Source: an uncultured Butyricicoccus sp. (lineage in GTDB: Bacteria > Bacillota > Clostridia > Oscillospirales > Butyricicoccaceae). From it: a stretch of DNA of 6,320 nucleotides. Position 1 is the stretch's first letter, and every line of letters begins with the position of its first letter. Below the pieces are notes generated by a model that saw only the letters and a program-made list of their open reading frames with translations, searched no databases and was not told the origin of the DNA. A program made the translations under genes and the position numbers. Location of the stretch: assembly GCA_959018045.1 (NCBI GenBank), contig CAUEJN010000066.1:1-6320 (forward strand). The letters run 5' to 3'. Below, piece by piece: positions 1-4,554 of this stretch.

Positions 1-205
1 GCAGCTTGCCCTTGTACGTGCAGTAGTCGCCCACCGCGTAGCTCTCCTCGGGGTTATACGCCCCGGCCGCCGCGATCGCGAGCAGGATCGCCGCGTCCAG
101 CTTGTCCCAGTTATTGTTGAGCGCCTGCGTGATGTTGAACGTGCTGTCGGCGTCCGCTACCGGGTCATATTTGAAAAGGCTTAAAACATCGGTTGTTGTG
201 CTCAT
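1..205 (-). CDS. Tail fibre / receptor-binding protein, N-terminal part (cut by window edge)
   Basis: The first 68 residues of a protein that runs off the left edge. The start ATG at 205 overlaps the stop of the DUF2313 gene as ATGA. It is preceded by an AGGAGGG ribosome binding site at 217-211 with 5 nt spacing, which settles the start. Residues about 22-41 (FNITQALNNNWDKLDAAI) are of the kind seen at the N-terminus of many Gram-positive phage fibre proteins, where this end attaches to the baseplate. Residues 50-68 (YNPEESYAVGDYCTYKGKL) resemble the Y-x-vGDy-x-y-x-Gk-lY pattern of small carbohydrate-binding (chitin-binding type 3-like) modules. The position directly after XkdU-like fits a fibre, the XkdV position in PBSX. 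Function is inferred from context and the short N-terminus. The receptor-binding part lies outside the window. Confidence 0.7.
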   Translation of the reverse strand, partial: MSTTTDVLSLFKYDPVADADSTFNITQALNNNWDKLDAAILLAIAAAGAYNPEESYAVGDYCTYKGKL

Positions 206-759
206 TGCCGCCCTCCTAAAAAAGCGAATTCGTCGATGGTGTGCGTCTGCAGCGTGTCGATCACCATCCCGTGCACCTCCCGCACCAGCAGGTAGCGATA
301 GAGGTATTTGACCGCAAGGTGCGCCGGGATGACCTCCTGCACCGCGCTCTGGAGCGCCGCGAGCGCATCCGCATCCGGCACGCCGTAAGCGCCCACAAAC
401 CGCAGCACGATCTCGCCGTCCACGAAATCCACGTCCACCTCGCCGTTTTGCCAGCTGTCGCATACGCGCTGGATCAGGTCGACGTCACACTTGCCGGTCG
501 CGCTGCGCCACTTGGCCTGCAATACGCTGCGCCGCTCCTCTACGCCTTCCCCGGCGGCGGGCGTGATGCCCGCGATCCGCTCCTCGATGGCGAGCGCCCA
601 GGTCATACTGTCGAGGAACATCTGCTGCGCGGTCTCGTCCGCGTCCGCGCGCTGGGCGTCATCCACGCCCGCAATGGCGCTGAGCAGCGCGATCACCCAC
701 GCATCCTTGCGGTACGCCGTCGGCAGCGAGGCGAGCATGTTGTCCCACTCATGCGCCAT
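202..759 (-). CDS. DUF2313 / YmfQ-like baseplate protein (XkdU-like)
   Basis: A 185-residue protein. Visible family features are an N-terminal LPTAYRKD segment (residues 12-19), a helical region with QQMFLDSMTWALAIEERIAGI (about 45-65), an EERR motif (74-77), and a C-terminal IPAHLAVKYLYRY (144-156). The iPAHL signature is characteristic of DUF2313 proteins such as PBSX XkdU, and of phage Mu gp48-like and P2 gpI-like proteins. These bind the J/gp47 protein in the baseplate wedge. The length is normal for the family. The gene overlaps the J gene by 11 nt, and a GGGGAGGTGA ribosome binding site lies about 10 nt upstream of the ATG. The C-terminal stretch after PAHL (HGMVIDTLQTHTIDEF) is less familiar and ends in residues that encode the next gene's ribosome binding site. 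Family assignment is firm, while the structural role rests on homologues. Confidence 0.85.
   Translation of the reverse strand: MAHEWDNMLASLPTAYRKDAWVIALLSAIAGVDDAQRADADETAQQMFLDSMTWALAIEERIAGITPAAGEGVEERRSVLQAKWRSATGKCDVDLIQRVCDSWQNGEVDVDFVDGEIVLRFVGAYGVPDADALAALQSAVQEVIPAHLAVKYLYRYLLVREVHGMVIDTLQTHTIDEFAFLGGRQ
211..217 (-). promoter_or_regulatory. Ribosome binding site of the fibre gene, inside the end of the upstream gene
   Basis: On the minus strand AGGAGGG lies 5 nt before the ATG at 205. It is read as part of the last codons of the DUF2313 protein (LGGRQ then stop), so the C-terminal glycines of that protein also serve as the translation signal of the next gene. This, with the ATGA overlap, points to translational coupling (inference). 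Confidence 0.7.
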
Positions 760-1813
760 AGCTGAGCGTCACCTCCCCGAGCGTCGCGACCTCCCGCTCG
801 CCGACCTGGATGTTTGCCGTGCCGCCGCCGACCAGCAGCCCCTCGATGTCGAGCACACCCTCCACATCAAGGATGCGGTCGGAAATGCGCGCATAGCTGA
901 CATAGTCCTGCTCGAATACGATCTCGGCAAGGTAAGCGGACACGGCCGCCTTGATGCCCGCGGTCACGGTTTCCTCCTCGGCGGTGTTCAATTTGGACAC
1001 CGTGCAGGAAATCGTGATGGGCTTTGCAGTCGCGGCGCTGACGTAGCAGTGCGCGCCGACCGGCGCTTGCCCCTCACCCTTGCCGCCGCTGTCCGGGTCG
1101 ATGTAGGCCTGCACCTCGCCCACCAGCTCGCTGTCCGCAGGCTGGCCGTTGCTGTCCACGATCACCACATCCACGGTATTCTTGCCGTGCCCCAGCGGGA
1201 ACACCTTGACCGCGCCTACGCCTGCCACCTCGAGCGCCCAGCTCTGGTAGTGGTAGATGTTGCCCGAGGTCGCGGGCGTGCGGATCTTGAGCAGATAGCG
1301 CTCGTAGTAGGCCGCATCGTCCTCCTCGTCGTAGCCGCCCGACATGGGCGTAGGGTTGTCGCAGGACGCGATGCCCTGTATCGTGACCGGCATCTGCGTG
1401 ACGCTGTGCGCCGGGAGGTTGCCCGCCGCGCCGTCCTGTCGGCAGGTGACCGGCACGTCCCCCTCGCCGGTGACTGTGACTGCCTGCGTTGCGTAAAACT
1501 GTACGCCGCCCCCGCTCTCAAACAGCGCGCCCTCGGTCACCGTCCCTGTGCCGACGACATGCACCACGCCGTGCGCAAAAGTGGCCTGCCGCCGGTCAAG
1601 TCCCGAGCGCGGGAACACAAAGCGGTCGAGATCGTCGCCCGTCAGGTTCTCCGGGTCGAGCAGCGTCTTTGCCTGCGCGAGCTCCTCGTCCGTGCCCTCC
1701 ATGCGCAGGCTCACCGCCGCCAGCAGGTCATAGGTCGGAAAGCCAATAGTTTTCTGGTAGCTGTCCGGCACCGCGTCCAGCAGCTGCTCCAGAATTTCAC
1801 TCGCTGTCGACAT
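749..1813 (-). CDS. Baseplate J / gp47-like protein (XkdT-like)
   Basis: A 354-residue baseplate wedge protein. Homologues (P2 gpJ, T4 gp6-like, Mu gp47, PBSX XkdT) form the ring around the hub that triggers sheath contraction. The hallmark central segment is clear: PMSGGYDEEDDAAYYERYLLKIRTPATSGN (residues 156-185) contains the tGG-x-D-x-E-x-D-x-x-x-x-x-R/Y pattern. It is followed by YHYQSWALEVAGVGAVKVFPLG (187-208) and a beta-rich stretch VDVVIVDSNGQP (214-225). The N-terminal helix SEILEQLLDAVPDSYQKTIG and the region up to about residue 75 are the usual start domain. Length is typical. The start at 1813 has GGAGGTG 8 nt upstream and overlaps the end of the DUF2634 gene by 17 nt. There is no frameshift or missing segment that I can see. 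The shadow frames over this gene on both strands are products of GC bias. Confidence 0.93.
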   Translation of the reverse strand: MSTASEILEQLLDAVPDSYQKTIGFPTYDLLAAVSLRMEGTDEELAQAKTLLDPENLTGDDLDRFVFPRSGLDRRQATFAHGVVHVVGTGTVTEGALFESGGGVQFYATQAVTVTGEGDVPVTCRQDGAAGNLPAHSVTQMPVTIQGIASCDNPTPMSGGYDEEDDAAYYERYLLKIRTPATSGNIYHYQSWALEVAGVGAVKVFPLGHGKNTVDVVIVDSNGQPADSELVGEVQAYIDPDSGGKGEGQAPVGAHCYVSAATAKPITISCTVSKLNTAEEETVTAGIKAAVSAYLAEIVFEQDYVSYARISDRILDVEGVLDIEGLLVGGGTANIQVGEREVATLGEVTLSYGA

Positions 1814-2255
1814 ACGTGCTCACCTCCACTGTCTCGTCTGTGTGCAAATACGCGGTGAATTCGACTTGCAGGCCGCGCCGCAGCCGTGTGAAAACAAAAG
1901 AATCCACCGCCCGCACCGCCGGGCAGAAAGCCGCGGTCTCGCGCACCTGACGCTCGATCTCGGCCTGCACCCAGCCCTCCGGCATGCGCCGGTCGAGCAT
2001 CGTGCGGTCTACGCCCGGCTGGCTCGAGCTGTCCGTGCGGTAGATGGGTATCGCGCCCGGTTTTTGCCGCAGCATCAGCTCGAACCATTGCTTGACCGCC
2101 TCCCTGCCCGTCCGCTCGACCAGCGCGCCGTCCACCAGCTGGAAAGCGCCGCCGCGGCCGTTTTCGGCCCACACGAATGCAGGCGCGCGGCCGATGGTCT
2201 CCGCGGCCTGCGCCGGGATGTCGGTCGGGATGACCGGGAATATCGGGTCTGCCAT
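1797..2255 (-). CDS. DUF2634 (XkdS / gp25-like) baseplate wedge protein
   Basis: A 152-residue protein starting MADPIFPVIP. It is part of a longer open frame that continues upstream to 2849, but the start at 2255 is fixed by an excellent ribosome binding site (TTAGGAGGTG at 2270-2261, 5 nt spacing), and the frame further upstream overlaps other genes. Residues 37-75 contain GAFQLVDGALVERTGREAVKQWFELMLR followed by IPIYRTDSS. This matches the DUF2634 layout of a strand carrying W/E-x-t-GreAvkQWi, then an AL-R-T-x-r-y-x-iY segment. Family members (PBSX XkdS) are structural relatives of T4 gp25, which nucleates the sheath on the baseplate. The N-terminal proline-rich tract (PIFPVIPTDIP) is as in relatives. 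Position between the XkdR-like and J proteins supports the call. The usual YG after iYs is replaced by TDSSSQPG, so this copy is somewhat divergent. Confidence 0.78.
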   Translation of the reverse strand: MADPIFPVIPTDIPAQAAETIGRAPAFVWAENGRGGAFQLVDGALVERTGREAVKQWFELMLRQKPGAIPIYRTDSSSQPGVDRTMLDRRMPEGWVQAEIERQVRETAAFCPAVRAVDSFVFTRLRRGLQVEFTAYLHTDETVEVSTYVDSE

Positions 2256-2260
2256 AGATG

Positions 2261-2270
2261 CACCTCCTAA
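2261..2270 (-). promoter_or_regulatory. Strong ribosome binding site setting the DUF2634 start
   Basis: TTAGGAGGTG on the minus strand ends 5 nt before the ATG at 2255. Its TAG is the stop codon of the preceding small gene, so stop and ribosome binding site are fused. It shows that the long open frame extending upstream to 2849 is not the true N-terminus. Confidence 0.85.
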
Positions 2271-2515
2271 ATCCTGTCGATCACCAGCAGCGAGCCGCCG
2301 GACAGGATCGCCGCGGCGGTGTCGCCTTTTTCCCACGTCCGGCCGGACGCGGTCGCCGTCATGTTCAGGCCCTCGCCGGACTTGAAGCGGAAGTTGCCGT
2401 CCGCGATCGAGAATGTAAGCGGCTGCTCGTCCACGCACTCGGCAAGATACCACGCCGGGCGCACAGGCTGCTTGCCCAGCGACTTGAGCCGCCGCGCCAT
2501 ATCCGTATCGTACAT
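2267..2515 (-). CDS. Small DUF2577/XkdR-like baseplate protein
   Basis: An 82-residue protein. The start at 2515 is certain: an in-frame TAA (end of the hub gene) stands 9 nt upstream and an AGGAGG lies 4 nt before the ATG. The N-terminus is basic (MARRLKSLGKQPVRP). The rest alternates hydrophobic and polar residues, as expected for a small beta-barrel. The C-terminal WEKGDTAAAILSGGSLLVIDRI (61-82) resembles the ending of DUF2577/XkdR proteins, in which a GD-x-v-l-l segment is followed by a strand reading roughly y-x-V-l-d-r. Those proteins are usually about 90-120 residues, so this copy is short. In homologous tails this gene lies between the hub and the gp25-like gene, exactly as here, and an OB-fold spike or plug role has been proposed. 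Assignment rests on position plus a weak pattern match. It could also be an unrelated small baseplate protein. Confidence 0.55.
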   Translation of the reverse strand: MYDTDMARRLKSLGKQPVRPAWYLAECVDEQPLTFSIADGNFRFKSGEGLNMTATASGRTWEKGDTAAAILSGGSLLVIDRI

Positions 2516-2524
2516 ACTGCCTCC

Positions 2525-4039
2525 TTATCCCCAAGGTGTGCAAAACCCTGAGATCTCCGAATAGTACCGCGTCACCGTGGCCACGCTGTCCGAGTAGTTG
2601 CCCTCCACCGTCTGCACCGCCGCGCGCGTCGCGCTGCGCACGATGCCGATGTGCCGGTCGCCCTGGATCATCAGGTCGCCCGCCTTGGGGATGTAGCCCG
2701 AGGCGACCGTGCGGTACAGCCCGCGCGACTGGAAGTAGGCGCTCATATCGCCCACATAGCTGAACTTTGTCGGGATAGGCGCGCCGGACTGCGCCGCGCA
2801 CCAGCACACGAAGATCACGCACCAAGCGACGTTGTTCATGCCGAACCATGCGCCGTACTTGTTGTTATTGCCCGCGCCCTCGCGGTAGCCGACCTGGCTC
2901 ATGGCGGTCGAGACGAACGCCGCTGCGCTGCCGCTTGCCCCGCCGGTCGTCACGCCGTCCGAGCTGCCGCCCGTGCCGATATTGTCCGGCAGGCCGTACA
3001 CGCTCACCGTGTCCGCGGTGCCCGCCGCGCGCGGCTCCTCGAGCGCCGAGACCTCCAGCTCCATCGTGTGCCCTGCGCCGCCGTAGTGGTGGGTGACGCG
3101 CGTCACGCGGTTTTTGCCCGAGATGCCGAAAGCCGGGCTGTTGAAATCCAGCACCACGCCGCTGCGCACCTCGTCGCAGCCCCATATCTCGCTGATCGTG
3201 CGCGTGCGCCCCACGCGGTCGTGCTGGCTGAGCAGGTTCTGCACCATCTGCTTCAGCTGCGCGGTGCCGGGGTTGCTGGTGACAGTCTGGATGTACTGCA
3301 AAAAGCCGTACTGCTCGACGCTGGCGGCGTTTTTGGCCTGTGCGCCGATGTACGCTTTACCGTCGCCCTCCGCGGCGATCAGCACCGCGTTGCGCAGCTC
3401 GGCGATGCTGTCCTCACCCGAGACCTGACCCAGCGCCCAGGTGATGTTGAATGCCGGTAGGTTGTCCGCGGGCTTGTGGTACGCTGTGAGCACCGCCGTG
3501 GGCAGCTCCTGCACCACAAGGCCGTCATCGCGCACAAAATACTGGTACTGCTTGCCGGTCTCCGCCGCGACCGTCTCGAGTATCTCGCCCAAGATGTCCG
3601 CGGGCGTGTCGCCCAGCCAGACCTGCGTGATCTTGGTCGGCAGCGAGCAGATGGACGCGACGCCCACGCCCGCCTTGGCACACGCCTGCCGGATCGCTTC
3701 GTCGCCCGGCATACCCGTCACCTGTAAGATGATCTGGCTCTTATTGAGATACCAGCCGCGGTCGTATGCGGTGACGCCGCCGTCCAGTGTGACGCTCTCG
3801 ACCTGCCCGGCGAATACGGACAGGTCGTGGTTGACCACACGCAGCTTGTCGCCCGGCTGGACGATGTTCTTCTCGATGTACTGGTCCCACGGCGCGACAA
3901 TCACGCCGAAGGTCAGCTCGACGCTGAGCGTGCCCAGCTCGTCCACGGCCTGCAGGTCGCCCGCAAAGGCGGTGATGTCGCGCGCCTGCCCGCCGCGGTA
4001 GCGGATCAGCCGGTGCGCGTCCACATAATCGTAAGCCAT
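2525..4039 (-). CDS. Baseplate hub (XkdQ/YqbQ, gpD-like) fused to a C-terminal CHAP cell-wall hydrolase
   Basis: A 504-residue two-part protein. Residues 1 to about 340 are hub-like: AYDRGWYLNKSQIILQVTGMPGDEAIRQACAKAGV (91-125) follows the D-x-a-wYL-x-k ... gmpgdeAI pattern of PBSX XkdQ and late-control gpD relatives, which form the trimeric hub under the tail tube. A Gly/Ser/Thr-rich linker (about 354-373) follows. From about 374 to 504 is a CHAP (NlpC/P60-like cysteine amidase/endopeptidase) domain. It has the segment NKYGAWFGMNNVAWCVIFV with C407 as nucleophile, DRHIGIV with H463 as the base, and VEGN (478-481) with E479 or N481 as the third polar residue. All catalytic positions are present. 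PBSX XkdQ is about 325 residues and lacks this domain. The start at 4039 is 12 nt after the upstream stop with a TAAGGGGG ribosome binding site. The enzyme part probably opens peptidoglycan locally during injection (inference). Confidence 0.88.
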   Translation of the reverse strand: MAYDYVDAHRLIRYRGGQARDITAFAGDLQAVDELGTLSVELTFGVIVAPWDQYIEKNIVQPGDKLRVVNHDLSVFAGQVESVTLDGGVTAYDRGWYLNKSQIILQVTGMPGDEAIRQACAKAGVGVASICSLPTKITQVWLGDTPADILGEILETVAAETGKQYQYFVRDDGLVVQELPTAVLTAYHKPADNLPAFNITWALGQVSGEDSIAELRNAVLIAAEGDGKAYIGAQAKNAASVEQYGFLQYIQTVTSNPGTAQLKQMVQNLLSQHDRVGRTRTISEIWGCDEVRSGVVLDFNSPAFGISGKNRVTRVTHHYGGAGHTMELEVSALEEPRAAGTADTVSVYGLPDNIGTGGSSDGVTTGGASGSAAAFVSTAMSQVGYREGAGNNNKYGAWFGMNNVAWCVIFVCWCAAQSGAPIPTKFSYVGDMSAYFQSRGLYRTVASGYIPKAGDLMIQGDRHIGIVRSATRAAVQTVEGNYSDSVATVTRYYSEISGFCTPWG

Positions 4040-4051
4040 GCCGCCGCCCCC

Positions 4052-4429
4052 TTACACCACAAAGCGATACTCGGTGCAGCTGATGGAATAGGCAATATCG
4101 CCGTTGCGCCGCACGCTGGGCTCGAATGAATCCACCGTGATCGGCGTATTCAGGCGGCACACACCGCTGCTGTCCAGCACGATCATGCGGAAAGGCACCT
4201 TGCGCTCGCGCCCGCGCTGGAAGAATGCGACGTAGTCCCAGCCGTTTTCGCTGGCTTCCAGCGGCATGAATGCGTACCGGTGCCCGACCGGAAAGAAGCT
4301 GTCCCAGCTGTACTGCCGCAGCCCCAGCGTGCCGATGCGCCGGTAGTCCTTGGACAGGCCGGTGTAGGTTTCGTTGTGCTGCTCCGGCTCGGGCAGCGGG
4401 AAATCCGGCGGCACATGCGGCAGCACCAT
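4052..4429 (-). CDS. XkdP-like tail/baseplate protein without LysM domain (true start probably upstream)
   Basis: The frame from the first ATG gives 125 residues. Family features: LPHVPPDFPLPEPEQHNETY (3-22), then a glycine turn and WDSFFPVGHRYAFMP (42-56), WDYVAFFQRGRERKVPFRMIVLDSSG (64-89), and the ending GDIAYSISCTEYRFVV. This is the layout of the N-terminal domain of XkdP-type proteins (LP-x-x-P ... sFFP ... P-x-R-x-i-v ... d-x-x-Y-x-i-x-l-x-E-y-R). That domain sits between tape measure and hub and is related to proteins joining tail tube and baseplate. PBSX XkdP continues into a C-terminal LysM; this protein stops right after EYRFVV, so LysM is absent. The ATG at 4429 is doubtful, because the only purine-rich stretch is 2 nt from it and the conserved N-terminus KVIISYNNNEEV continues in frame upstream (see the separate entry). 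The hub gene follows after 12 nt. Confidence 0.8.
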   Translation of the reverse strand: MVLPHVPPDFPLPEPEQHNETYTGLSKDYRRIGTLGLRQYSWDSFFPVGHRYAFMPLEASENGWDYVAFFQRGRERKVPFRMIVLDSSGVCRLNTPITVDSFEPSVRRNGDIAYSISCTEYRFVV

Positions 4430-4477
4430 GACCTCCTCGTTGTTGTTGTACGAAATGATTACCTTGTAGGCGATGAT
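4430..4477 (-). other. Probable N-terminal extension of the XkdP-like gene with a non-canonical (ATC) start
   Basis: Reading upstream in frame from 4429 gives AYKVIISYNNNEEV, preceded by ATC ATC at 4477-4472 and closed by an in-frame TGA at 4492-4490. An AAGGGAGG ribosome binding site at 4490-4483 lies 5 nt before the first ATC and 8 nt before the second. There is no ATG, GTG or TTG in frame between the TGA and 4429. Related N-terminal domains, as I recall them, have a strand with a few polar residues (xxFxISxNNxxE) just before LP-x-x-P, which this stretch matches. Initiation at ATC 4474 would give 140 residues. Other readings: a point change that destroyed an ATG, a base-call error (ATG read as ATC), or a genuine start at ATG 4429 or GTG 4426. 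Confidence 0.6.
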
Positions 4478-4482
4478 CGCCG

Positions 4483-4490
4483 CCTCCCTT
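4483..4490 (-). promoter_or_regulatory. Ribosome binding site with no canonical start codon behind it
   Basis: AAGGGAGG on the minus strand, overlapping an in-frame TGA. It is the only strong ribosome binding site between the tape measure stop and the XkdP-like gene, and the codons at proper spacing are ATC (4477) and ATC (4474). It supports an upstream start for that gene. Confidence 0.6.
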
Positions 4491-4529
4491 CACAGCCCCG
4501 GCTCGCGCGCCTGCGGGCGATGATATAGA

Positions 4530-4549
4530 GGGGAGCCGCACGGCTCCCC
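4530..4549 (-). terminator. Hairpin directly after the tape measure gene (terminator- or attenuator-like)
   Basis: A perfect inverted repeat, GGGGAGCC and GGCTCCCC, separated by four bases. It begins 5 nt after the TAA (4557-4555) of the tape measure gene. On the minus strand it is followed by TCTATATC rather than a run of T, so it is not a textbook intrinsic terminator. Possible roles are partial termination that lowers downstream baseplate expression, mRNA 3' end protection, or a processing site. The remainder of the gap down to 4491 (about 40 nt) has no gene or recognisable promoter. Confidence 0.5.
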
Positions 4550-4554
4550 GTGGT

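Noticed and set aside
218..223. Run of six A on the plus strand (T on the coding strand) as a possible programmed slippage site at the end of the DUF2313 gene.
   Set aside because: The reading frame closes normally a few codons later with a coupled start of the next gene. A single T6 run without a proper heptamer or downstream structure is weak evidence.
491..1858. A 455-codon open frame on the plus strand.
   Set aside because: It lies opposite the well-recognised baseplate J and DUF2313 genes. Its product is rich in Arg, Ala, His and Leu with no familiar motif, as expected for a mirror frame of GC-rich coding DNA.
2256..2849. N-terminal extension of the DUF2634 frame up to 2849.
   Set aside because: It overlaps the DUF2577-like and hub genes in another frame, and the excellent ribosome binding site at 2270-2261 fixes the start at 2255.
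2651..3460. A 269-codon plus-strand open frame opposite the hub-CHAP gene.
   Set aside because: Composition (Ala, Arg, His, Val) and position match a GC-driven shadow of the minus-strand gene, and it contains no recognisable domain.
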